Positions 12,347 to 26,724 of a stretch of DNA of 50,059 nucleotides are shown here, in pieces. Both the position numbers and the translations under genes were made by a program. The notes under the pieces were generated by a model. That model was not told where the DNA came from. It did no database searches and was given only the letters and a program-made list of their open reading frames with translations. Position 1 is the first letter of the stretch. Each line of letters starts with the position of its first letter. This DNA comes from Cyclospora cayetanensis (taxonomy: Eukaryota > Apicomplexa > Conoidasida > Eucoccidiorida > Eimeriidae), in NCBI RefSeq assembly GCF_002999335.1, contig NW_020312189.1:1-50059 (forward strand), in the 5' to 3' direction.

Positions 12347-13463
12347 GACGCTTTGGGGATCTACCAAGAACGGGGTGTCCCCCTTGATTGTCTTGGCCAC
12401 CCCGAATGTGCTCGGAAATGGCCTCATGGATCCACACTTGCGGGGATCTCTCCTGACGCGCTTAAGGAAAGGCTTCACTGGCTGTGCAGGCTGTTTAATG
12501 CGGCTTTCAAGACCTTCGCCATTGCCTTACTCGTGATCACCTGCACCATGATGGCGGGGACACCACCAGCAAAAGCACTTCGTGTGCTGACTTGCGATGT
12601 ACGGCATGGGGCTTAGGGGGCTAATACACGGGCTGTCTCTAGGGCTTGAGCGATCGAAAGCTCAGATTAGGGTGTGTGCAATGCCGTCTGCTTTGCACTG
12701 TTTCCTCAGAAAACAGTTTTGATGCTTGGATACCAACTCTTAGAAGGGAACCGTGAGTTCTAACGCACAGATTTGCGACTTCGGATTTGGTACGGGTAAA
12801 ATCCTGGTATTTGAAGGGCGTAGCTGGTGTGTGCTGTGTGTTTTTGTGTGCAGCGCGTAAGGATCATGATCGCTATGCTCCGCTGTTGCTGGAGCTTCGC
12901 TTACGATTTCCTTGGTGGCGGTTGCTGCCCCTGTTGGTGATGCTGCATTTGACTCGTTACGAGGGTTGTAGCTGTTGTTACTGATGCATGTGTTGGCTTA
13001 GGTCTCCTGCGTCTTGAATTCAAGGGGGTTGCGCTCGAGTCTGTGCTCATCCGCTACCGGGTAAATGACTGGAGCCTAGATAGTTTTTGTGATGAAGGAC
13101 GTGGAGCGTAGGTGGAGGGCTTCGCGTTGATGGTTTTAGGGTTTCATGTCGTGCGTGCTTTGTGCAGAATCTTCCGGGAGAGCTTACACAGGAGGTGTGT
13201 AGTTGCATTTTCTAGGCAGAAAACCCGTTCGCCGTGGAGAGTGGAGCTTCAACGCGTGTCCTTCTGCCCTTGTCGAATCGTTTAGAGTGTGTGGTGTGCG
13301 GGTGCTGCACTTACAGGAATTTGCAGATCTCCTGTCAGAGATTGATAAGGGATTTAAAAATTTTGTATCGAGGGACCCACGTGACGCTTTCCGTACGCAG
13401 CAACTGCACGCTAGATTAGGGGGAAACCTCCTACTCAGAATATGCAGAGTGGGCACATGGTAG
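12347..13463 (+). CDS. Hypothetical multi-exon gene, 5' end undefined
   Basis: Coding-like segments follow one another on the + strand with compatible phases: 12347-12531 (CDALGIYQERG...LKERLHWLCRLFNAAFKT), a possible microexon near 12764-12782, 12851 to about 12935 (ARKDHDRYAPLLLELRLRFP), about 13023-13059 (GVALESVLIRYR, with a gtaaat donor), 13168-13194 (NLPGELTQE, after tgtgcag), and 13317-13463 (EFADLLSEIDKGFKNFVSRD... ending GTW, TAG). The last two join exactly in phase and are the strongest. I do not recognise the product, which appears helical and charged. The first exon and start codon are unknown, so this should be read as a gene neighbourhood and not as an exact model. Confidence 0.4.
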
Positions 13464-14685
13464 TCAACTCTTCAGCTTAGATGCGCCGTTGTTTGCCGGA
13501 TGTTGAGTGAGAATGGACCCTACCGCAAGTCATCCGGGACAAGTATGTAGTGAGTAGTTGGCAGCGGGTGGCTGCTCTGCGCATGCATTTAGCGCGTGCC
13601 ACAGCGGAAAGCCAGCCATGTTTGTGTTTGCACTCGTTTTAGGTCGCTCACTTTCAGTTTGCGGCCCGCGTGGGTCCATGGACAGGATTATTATTTGGCT
13701 GCATGAAAGGCTCAAATCAGATATTGGGGAGCTCCTTTTGAGAGGCAAATTGGGGGGCCTCGCTTAGAGGTTGAAGGCTTGCGCAATTTCGCATGCTTGA
13801 CCCCACTCCGTCTCGTCGAAGGCCCCGCTCGAGTAACCTCGCTAATTAGATAGGGAGGAGACACTCATGTGCTGGCGGTGTCTTGCTCACTCGAAAGTCG
13901 ACCAGACCCCTAAATCGTCCGGGCCCCTTTGCTGTGGTTTTGTTGGGCAAGAGGAAACTGCTTGGCGTGGGATGTTTTCTGCTGGAGGCTGCCGCTCGCA
14001 ACCTTCGCCCCGAAAGACCTAATCTGCGTGCTCAAGAAATCTTCGCTTACACGTTTTTGCCAATAGCTTAAACTGCAGCCAGCCAGTTTAGTGCATCACT
14101 CCCTTCACATGAGGATGCAACTTTCACGTTGCACCGGGAGCCTCAGTGTATCTGAACCCCACGTTCGTGGTCTAATCCCCTCGTATCCTCATTTCCATGT
14201 CGCCTCAACCTACGGCAAATATTCAAGACGTAGACCTCTCATAAATGCACGTGGATGCTACGCGCGCTGCCCAGCTGCATCCCTTTCTGCCCTGTTTTTG
14301 TTACTGCCTCGCCACTTGGTGCTGCTTTTCGGGCCCGCTGTTGCTGGCTTCAAAGTCGCTCCTCCACTCCCACTGCCTGGTTGTGAGACCTTGGTAGCGA
14401 TTTGTCCCGTCAAGGCTCGCTCTGTATGCCGCTGCTGCTTCTTGCCAGCTTGTACTTCCTGCTGATCCTGCTGCATGGACGCCGCAGTAGCAGACTTGCG
14501 CTGCTTGAACGTGAACGGGTTGAACCTGAGACAAAGATGCACCCTTGTACTGCAGCACTTTCATATAAGCCCATATATATATATATATATATATGTATAC
14601 GCAAGGTCTTTGGTTTTGCTGCTTGGGGATGAAGGCATGCTGCCTTTCAGCTAAGGATTTGCTTTCTCAGTTCGGAGTTTGCGGC
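13464..14685. other. Noncoding stretch with a TA microsatellite
   Basis: This lies between the hypothetical gene ending at 13463 and the 3' end of the SSF1 gene. A pure (TA)n run occupies about 14573-14594, and a TTAGGGTTT heptamer is near 14684-14692. Open frames at 13558-13767 and 14091-14465 (+) are not convincing. Confidence 0.5.
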
Positions 14686-16932
14686 TTAGGGTTTGGCAGA
14701 CTTGGCTCGCTTCTTCGGCTGCACAGCTTCCTCTGGCTCTGAAGAGGAGGGCTCTTCTTCGTATACGTCATCGTTGCTGCGTTCTTCTCTCTTTCTAGTG
14801 CTGCTGCTGCTGCTTTTCTTGTCTTCTGGGTCATCTGTTCCTGCACCTGCTGCTGCGGCGGCTTTCTTGGGTTCCTTGCGCTGGAGCAGCTGTAGCAACT
14901 TCTGCCGCTCCTCCCTGCGGTGCAGCAGTACACACAAACTCTTTCCTCCTACTGCGGCCACACTGCTGTTGCGCCTTCTTGCTGATTAGAGGCTACAGTT
15001 GTCGTGCACAAATAAGGCGAAGGCCCTTCAGAGGCCGTCACGAAGCAGCAGTCCTTACTCCCTCTTAGCTTTGAGCAGCTGCTCCTTCTTCTTTAGCACC
15101 CTCAGCTCTTCAGGAGTCTTCGACACATGCTTGTGATACAGCACTGCAGCAGCAGCAAGAGCAACAGGAATTTCCGTAGCTTCAGCATCGTTCACAGGAA
15201 CAAGAGCATGCATCCCACAAGCATCCTGCGCACAACCGGCTAAAGCAGCTTGCATTTATTTTCGGCGCACCTTTTCCCGTACAAACGTCGTCTTCAATCT
15301 TAATGAGCCGCATTTCAAGTCTAGGGCCGATCTCCCTAAGCTGTACAGCCATGGACAGCTCATCCTGCTCCTCCTGCTGCTGCTCCTGCTGCTGCTGCTG
15401 CTCCTGCTGCTGTGGCTGCTCCTGCTGCTGCTGTTGTTGCTGCGTGGTCGGCAGCAGCAGCTGCAACGTACTTCCCTTCGAAATACGGGACGAACAGACA
15501 GCAGGGTCCAGCGGGACTTGGTGCTGCTGCGATTGTTGTCGCTGCTGCTCCGACGCCAGCAGCAGGTCACACGCGTCTGTCTGCTGCTGCTGCAGCTGCT
15601 TCAGCAACTGCTTCTGTACTGCGCCTCCTGCAGAAGCCCGCAGTACTGTCTCGACCCCAGCAGTCAGTTTGGCTGCCTTCAAGGACACAGAATAATGTCT
15701 AAACTGGAAGAGGATGCCTTCTTCACCAGAGGTCTTGGACCCGCGCTCAGGCACTCGACGAAAGAAAGCCACGCGCCTGAAGTCGTTTAGCTGTATATAC
15801 ACACATACATATACATATACACATATACATGAATATATATGTATATACATGTACACACACATACATATATACAAACATACACAAAAATACACACATACAT
15901 ACATATAACACATACATACATAGACATACATATATACACACCAGGCATGAAACTTGCACACTCCCAAGCATCCTGGCCGTTAGTGTATCTCCTGGTCTGA
16001 GTCCAATCCCTCCCGGCCCCCAGGTGCAGAGCAGAGCAGCCGATGTTTTGGGAGGGCGGTTAGGCTGTGCCGCTGCTGCATGGCTCAGATTTGTGCAGGC
16101 CTAAGTGAAACGCAGACGGGAATTTTAATTTTGTGGGCATCATCCGAATCGCGTTTCGGATCGTTGAGTAAGTACCTTGGCTGTGCGAACGTCTACAGGA
16201 GCGAATAGTGAACGCAACATGGACGAGGTCAAGTTGAGGGCCTCTGACATCTTCAAGCCATCGCCGCTGCTGCTCGTGCTGCTGCTACTGGTGCTGCTGC
16301 TAACGTTGCTACTGCTGAGCACCAGAACTGGCGGCTTGCGGAGGTCCTTTGGATCCAAGCGGGCCCCGCTGACTTGGCGTTGCACGTCACTGATCAGCGA
16401 GAATTTTAAAACCTGCGCAAAAACGGCGAGGCCACTGCAAAAAGTCTACACAGGCAAGGCTTGTTGCTCTTGAACCTAGACGGCAAGCGCGCCATCCCTC
16501 CACACGTTCCCCTTCTTTTCCCCCTAACCACTGTGCGCTACAATGAGCATTAGAGGAGTTACCTGAATGCAGGCGTACCTGAAAGGTGACCGTCGGCCCC
16601 CTAGGGAGCTTCGCAACTCGCAGGTAGACCCCGTTGTCCGTTTGAGTAAGCGTTTGGAAGTGACTCACCCCGAGACAGCCTGCAACGCTTACAAAGTCCT
16701 TTCGTTTGTTCCTTCTGCTCTCGCGCAGCTTCGCTGCAACGCGAGGCCCCATGACCTGCCTCCAGTCACGTACAAGCAGACGGCAAGAGGCATCCAAGCG
16801 TCCACGCCGTACCACAATACTTGCAGGAGCGCCTTCCTGACCCTCAGACGCGCTGTTGTCAGAGCCGACGCTGCCACTGGCAGCGCTCGCGCGTTGCCGC
16901 TGCTTCTTCTTCGCAACCCGGCGTCGAGGCAT
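14686..16932 (-). CDS. SSF1: Ribosome biogenesis protein Ssf1/Peter Pan (Brix domain), 495 aa
   Basis: Five exons on the minus strand, 16932-16579, 16412-16176, 15790-15271, 15143-15059 and 14977-14686, total 1488 nt with all phases kept. The start MPRRRVAKKKQRQ leads into the N-terminal signature of the SSF1/PPAN family: LLVRDWRQVMGPRVAAKL, KDFVSVAGCLGVSHF and LPRGPTVTFQ. Exon 3 has FQFRHYSVSLKAAK, then the Brix C-terminal motif IGPRLEMRLIKIEDDVC, joined in exon 4 to VLYHKHVSKTPEELRVLKKK, as in PPAN. The nuclear C-terminal tail is charged (SEPEEAVQPKKRAK). The family acts in the nucleolus in 27S pre-rRNA processing and 60S assembly. Oddities are long Gln/Glu-rich insertions in exon 3 inside the Brix domain and a Ser-rich insertion in exon 2. 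The exon 5 acceptor was chosen by phase (aag at 14978). Confidence 0.94.
15363..15600 (-). repeat. CAG-type trinucleotide tract encoding polyQ within SSF1
   Basis: On the gene strand this reads as Gln runs broken by Glu and Pro, splitting the Brix domain between FRHY and GPRL. It is a typical homopolymeric amino-acid repeat of the kind reported throughout Eimeria coding sequence. Interruptions with CAA, GAG and CCG codons show it is not a pure repeat. Confidence 0.85.
15793..15948. repeat. (ACAT/ATAC)n microsatellite in SSF1 intron 2
   Basis: About 155 bp of imperfect tetranucleotide repeats. On the gene strand it is a TG/TA-rich tract ending directly at the exon 3 acceptor (tatacag at 15791), so it occupies the place of the polypyrimidine tract. 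Confidence 0.9.
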
Positions 16933-17337
16933 CTTGCCGCGGCTGCCTCTGGAGCAGCTGCTGCTGCGAAAGATGAACGCTGCTGCAAAATACAGGGGCT
17001 GCTGCGGCCTTCAGTCCGTCCGTAGAACACGCGAAGGGCCGATTTGCTTGAGGCGCAGCTGCCGCAGAAGGCAGGCAGTAAGGCACGAGAGGGAGGGCTC
17101 ACGTCCTGTGCGCTGCTGTTCAAAGCCCTCCTGAGGAGACTTCGCCACAAGAGCGGCGTCGTCGAAGAGGCAGCAAAAACGCCAGATGTTTGAAAGCTGA
17201 AATGGCAATGGCGGGGACACCACGCAGCGCGCCGCCCTCCTGCGTTCTGTGGGCGCGACCCTCGATGGCGGTGTGGGGTTGCAAATACGGGTCTGTACAG
17301 CCGAACCCCTTTGAAAAAAGAATTTTCTTTCAACCGT
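16933..17337. other. Probable divergent promoter region
   Basis: This gap of about 405 bp separates the SSF1 start codon (minus) from a small candidate gene starting at 17338 (plus). It should hold both 5' regions if the candidate gene is real. No recognised apicomplexan promoter motif is visible to me. Confidence 0.35.
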
Positions 17338-18173
17338 ATGGCGGACCAAGCAACTGCTTTGCTAAAACGCGCACAGAAGTTCAAAGTCCTCAAGTCGGAT
17401 GCAGCCTCTTGAACCACAGGGCTTGCTGGCGAGGGAACCGACGCTGGTCCCCAGAGGGGCCCTCCACTGCGTGTAGGCCTCCCGCTCTGCAGCAGAAGAC
17501 TGATTTGTTGCTTTACGGCTATGCGTCTTTCTCGCAGAGACGTGCTCCTTCTTCTAAGAGAGTGACGGTTCGTGGTTGCAGCCCGTGGCGTTGAATAATG
17601 AGTCTGAAGACGCCCGCCTTGCCTCGGGACTTTTGCAACTTTGGAGGCTGGTATGGCCTTCTACCGTCCTTCTCGTCTGCCCAAGAAGAAGGCTTCTCCC
17701 TTTCCTGCCTAGATGAATGGTTTGGCTGGAGATTGGCAGGCATTAACGCGTTTTGGCTGCCCAGGATACACCACGCAAGTGAGGCTTCCGAGGGCGCGTG
17801 GGCTTGAGGGCTTCTTCTCGAGTCTGGCAGTGCAGTTGTTGCGTGTTGCCCTGTGTGGCTGTGTCTGCAACGGAAACGCCTAGTTGGTCAACCCCTCTAT
17901 GGTTCTAAAAACGGGTGTTGAGGGGTAAGTGGGTTGACTTGAGCGCTCTCGCTCGGCTGGTATCACCTTGCTCGGTCTCTGTAGATGCATTTGTACATGC
18001 GTGCAGCCCACGATATAAGCGGTGTATGGATGCGTGGCTTGGACCGCTTGCTGCAGTGCCGTGCAGCAGCATCCGCGGCACCCGCCGATCGACCCCGGCT
18101 TTTGCAACAGATGTTTCGAGAACAGCATCCCCTGAACGATGTTTGGGAGTACCGCACTCCTCCTCAGCTCTAA
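17338..18173 (+). CDS. Candidate small spliced gene, about 101 aa
   Basis: Not recognised. Three segments join in phase: 17338-17385 (MADQATALLKRAQKFK), 17582-17650 (PVALNNESEDARLASGLLQL) and 17985-18173 (GVWMRGLDRLLQCRAAAS, then RPRLLQQMFREQHPLNDVWE, ending PPQL, TAA). Total 306 nt. The third segment follows a good acceptor (ctctgtag) and looks clearly coding: helical, Arg/Leu/Gln-rich, with a small Ala run. The weak point is the first donor (GTCCTC). The protein would be soluble, with no signal peptide. Being only 43 bp upstream of the Ala/Gln-rich gene on the same strand, it could instead be part of that transcript. Confidence 0.4.
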
Positions 18174-18215
18174 GGATCGGAGGAAAGCGCTTTAGGACTA
18201 AGGAGCAAGGTACCT

Positions 18216-19418
18216 ATGTCGAGCTGTATGGTTGTTAAGGGAATGTCGAGAACTTGCTCAGGAGGGGTCAACAGCAGCAACAGCACCACCAATAGCAGCA
18301 AGGGGAACTCCTCCCCCATGAAGCAAGCTGAAGATCTCGAAGAACTGCTGCTTGCCGCAGCTGGTATCTCACTAGGCTCCTTCGCTGACAGCGGCGGCAG
18401 CAGCAGCAGCAGCAGCACAGGAGCAAAGCAGCAGGAGCTAATACCGTGGGCTGAGCTGTCTCATATGCTGGAGCAGTGGGGGGAATTTCGGCAGGAGCAG
18501 CAGCGGCTCTGTGCACAGCTGCAGCAGTTGCAGCAGCAGCGGCTGCTCTTTGAGGCAGCTCCTTTAGCCGTCTTTGCCGCAGAAGAAGAAGCAGCTGAAG
18601 CTGCTGCAGCGGAGGCCGCTGCAGCCGAAGCTGCACGCATTGAAGCCTTAAGCGAGAGAAACCCCCTAGAGGCACTCGAGCTGCTTGGCACAGTCCTGCA
18701 GCAGCAAGCGCACCGCAAGGGTCTACTCCAAAAGCAGCATCGGGAGCCGTGCAGCAGCAAGGTGCTCAAAGCAGCAGTGGCCGCCTCCCCCGACTCTTTA
18801 GACTGCATGCTTCTGTACTTTGACGACCAGATAGAAGCAGCAAAGAGAGCAGCCGCAGCTGCTGCGGCGAGTTTCTGCAGCAGCAACTGTATAAGGAGTG
18901 CAATGCGGCTGCAGGTGCTGGCGACTGCTGCAGCACAATCGCTCTTTCCGCGTCGCTGCTCAGCAGTAGCAGCGACCGCCGCTGCAAGGCGAAAGAAAAA
19001 GAGCAAACAGAAACGCGCTAATGCTGCAGCGGAACAGCCGGACGGGGAACCATGTCGGGTCGGGCACCCGGCAGTACAGCAGCAAAGGGAACTAAATGTT
19101 GAAGAGGCAGCAGCAGCGGCAGAAGACGCAGCGGACTTGCAGCAGATCACCGCCGCCTGTAGCTCTTTGCTCAAGGCAGCAAGAGCCTACGCGGCATTTG
19201 CTGCCGCGGCAGCAGAGGGCAGCAGCTGTGAAGAGGGCCATTCTTCCCCTAAACTCGATGCCGAAGCGTTCCAAAGTGCGGTGGAAGCCCTCCCTTCACT
19301 TGATGCCGCAACGGCAATCCTACAGAAAGTAGCAGCTGCTGCAGGTGGTACCACCGCCGCCGATGATAGAGGCGACAGCAACACCCGAAATGCAGCAGTT
19401 GCGACTGCTGGCGCGTGA
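18216..19418 (+). CDS. Ala/Gln-rich protein of unknown function, 400 aa, single exon
   Basis: One uninterrupted frame from ATG 18216 to TGA 19418. Order of features: Ser/Asn-rich N terminus (to about residue 30); a helical segment (MKQAEDLEELLLAAAG); a Ser run at about 63; a Gln-rich helix (EQWGEFRQEQQRL...LQQLQQQ); a long Ala/Glu block at about 125-145; SPDSLDCMLLYFDDQIEAAK near 195, probably the only ordered core; a basic patch RRKKKSKQKR near 260 that may be a nuclear signal; and further Ala-rich helices to the end. CAG/GCA repeats are read here mainly as Ala (GCA) and Gln (CAG). No domain is recognised. The true start may be a few codons later or in an upstream exon, since an acceptor-like tgctcag lies at about 18260. 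Confidence 0.7.
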   Translation: MSSCMVVKGMSRTCSGGVNSSNSTTNSSKGNSSPMKQAEDLEELLLAAAGISLGSFADSGGSSSSSSTGAKQQELIPWAELSHMLEQWGEFRQEQQRLCAQLQQLQQQRLLFEAAPLAVFAAEEEAAEAAAAEAAAAEAARIEALSERNPLEALELLGTVLQQQAHRKGLLQKQHREPCSSKVLKAAVAASPDSLDCMLLYFDDQIEAAKRAAAAAAASFCSSNCIRSAMRLQVLATAAAQSLFPRRCSAVAATAAARRKKKSKQKRANAAAEQPDGEPCRVGHPAVQQQRELNVEEAAAAAEDAADLQQITAACSSLLKAARAYAAFAAAAAEGSSCEEGHSSPKLDAEAFQSAVEALPSLDAATAILQKVAAAAGGTTAADDRGDSNTRNAAVATAGA

Positions 19419-19629
19419 GAGCGCCGTGTCCTATTCTGCTGCTTTGATAGCTCAGCGCAGAGGCACGCTCGGCAGCAGGTTTGCACATGAACTTGTAGGG
19501 CCAAAGGCTCCTTTTTGAAGAAGTGCCGAATATTTGAGGGTTTACCACAACAAGCGGGAGTTGGTGCACGTGGTGTACAGCACCCAGTTCACCGCAAACT
19601 GCTGGGCATAGCCAGCCAGGCTCATACGA

Positions 19630-19930
19630 GCAACGACAGAACAATACTAGCAGCTCAGCCGGAGCACTAGACCGGTCTAACCCCCGCGCTAGCCACTAGG
19701 GCGCTCGCCAAATCACTTGTCAACAAAGGCTTGCTACCAACACCAGGCCGAACACCAGCCCGATTGGCCTGAGCACCGGCAACTTTTCAGCGAGCTGCAA
19801 CTGTATCTTCTGAGCAGCTGACTGGCTCGCGGGTCAGTAAGCTGCTGAAAGCGTTCTACCCAGCTAGCCAGTTGCTCGAATCCGGCTCTCTAGCCAGCGG
19901 GCTGCTAGCTGCCCAAAATGCCGTTGGGCG
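19630..19930. repeat. Degenerate GCTAGC-rich sequence between converging genes
   Basis: The gap contains many overlapping variants of gctagc, agctagcc, gccactag and caccggc, with no open frame of note. A similar texture recurs at 34911-35170. No exact unit length could be fixed by eye. Confidence 0.4.
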
Positions 19931-19960
19931 AATAGAGGGGAGCACCTACTTGAGGTTTGA

Positions 19961-25302
<5,342 letters not shown>

Positions 25303-25313
25303 CTTGTTCGCTG

Positions 25314-25737
25314 CAGACCAACGGCGGAAGGCCCTCCTGTCGCTGTATCCGAAAGAGCGGCAGCAGCTCTCTCATCCGGAGATTCTACCACGGATACAGT
25401 ATTTCCCAAAGCGCTGCTGCACCTGCAAAGGTTCTTCGTGCCCGCGCCTGGTGCTGGGACTTATTCTCTGCCGTTTGTGCAGATCTTCGGATGCTCTTTG
25501 TCGTGATTGCCCAACTGCCGCTGGTGTAGCCTTGGTCAAGCCCAGGATCACCGCAACACCCGCCTTCGGGGGTGCAGACGTGAAAGCCTATGTGTCTCTA
25601 AGCAGGGGAATCACCGCTATATCCAAGAGACCTAAGCAAGATCTCCGCAGGGATCAGGAGGCCAGGAATGACCTACTTGCACGGACAAGAAGCCGCCAGC
25701 TTCTGCAAAAGCGTGGGACACTGTCTTGCGGCTGCTA
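25314..25737 (+). CDS. Partial Cys-rich hypothetical coding exon
   Basis: After an acceptor-like ttcgctgcag, a frame runs to TAG at 25735-25737 and encodes about 140 residues starting QRRKALLSLYPKERQQLSHP. It contains three cysteine pairs (CCTCKGSSC, LCRLC, LCRDC), which could bind zinc, and a basic, Arg-rich C-terminal helix (DLRRDQEARNDLLARTRSR). The frame has no ATG, and upstream DNA is the SRP54 first exon on the other strand. Any 5' exon must therefore overlap SRP54 antisense, or the start is non-ATG. Some Rpr2/Rpp21-type RNase P proteins have comparable Cys pairs, but the match is too weak to name. An open frame at 25668-25892 may be a further exon. Confidence 0.35.
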
Positions 25738-25892
25738 GTAGCCCCACAGTAAAAGCCCTCAAGAGCCTTGGACAAGGCAGCAAAAACAGAGTTCAACCCA
25801 CCCGCCGACCGTCGTGGCTGCATGCAAATTTTCACCATGCGGTGGCAGCGGCCTTTCAGCAAGCCAGAGTCCTGGCCACTGCTCAGCTTTAA

Positions 25893-26724
25893 GCTCAACG
25901 AGCCGAAGAGTTATTTCTTTGACACTAGAGATAGCGACTAAACGCCCAAGCTAGGATTCAGAAGCCCGGAAGTCAGGCTACGCTTTAAGCAGTGTCTCCC
26001 GGACTCCCTTCGGCGCGGTCGCAATGCAGAGAGAGAGAGAGAGAGTAACGCTGCGAGGTTTGGCTAAAGTTTGCAAGCAATCTGATTTTTATGGACGGTA
26101 AGCCCTCTCCCTAAAGGTAGAAGGTTCAGTCTTTTAAGTGTTCATGGAGACGTAGTTTGCATGCGCTGCCGCAGGATCCGCACAAGGCCCTGCAGTGCAT
26201 AGTACCCCTGAATAGCTTTTAAAACACCTCGGCTGTGAGTGATTAACTCTAAAGAAAGCACCCTAAGTTATAGTAGTACGCTTAGTTCTATCGGAGGACG
26301 CGATCAGTCATGTCCCGTCGAGCTTCACGGGAAATCATAAACTATACAAAGCACACACAGAGCGGCATTACTGAGCTGTGTGCCAATTCAGGACTAGACT
26401 CAATGTTCTAATCCATCCTTTCACGAAAGGCAGTTCATGAATCATGAATGGGCACCTGTGGTGTACGCGCACTCCGGGCACACTCCTGCAACGTAGACAA
26501 AGCAGCTATAACCCTCGATTCTACATACTTCGGTATGCAAAAGCTTTCATTCCATATGATATCAGTCTAGTGTATCAGCTGTTTTCCTTATAAAGAGTCT
26601 AATTGACGTGTGTTCTGGCTTGCCGCTGCACTGCTTGTTGCGGTGTTCTTAAGTGATTAGCCGGTGATATTTTGGATTCGCTAACCAATTCGCCCTTCCA
26701 AATCCGTTTTGCTTTTCTTTTCCA
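25893..26724. other. Intergenic region with a short GA repeat
   Basis: No gene seen. A (GA)n run lies at 26027-26045. The region is AT-richer toward 26724 and presumably contains the promoter of the downstream gene. Confidence 0.5.

Noticed and set aside
12764..12782. Microexon-like ICDFGF resembling a protein kinase DFG motif
   Set aside because: No HRD, P-loop or APE motif nearby; a six-residue chance match.
15182..15967. Single 261-codon minus frame including Tyr/Val/Cys-rich start
   Set aside because: Its first 60 codons are the translated intron microsatellite; the coding exon begins at 15790.
18461..19174. - strand open frame rich in Cys, Ser and Ala
   Set aside because: Antisense to the Ala/Gln-rich single-exon gene; composition shadow of GCA/CAG repeats.
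19876..19892. gctcgaatccggc resembling a tRNA T-loop
   Set aside because: No matching acceptor stem, D arm or anticodon arm around it.
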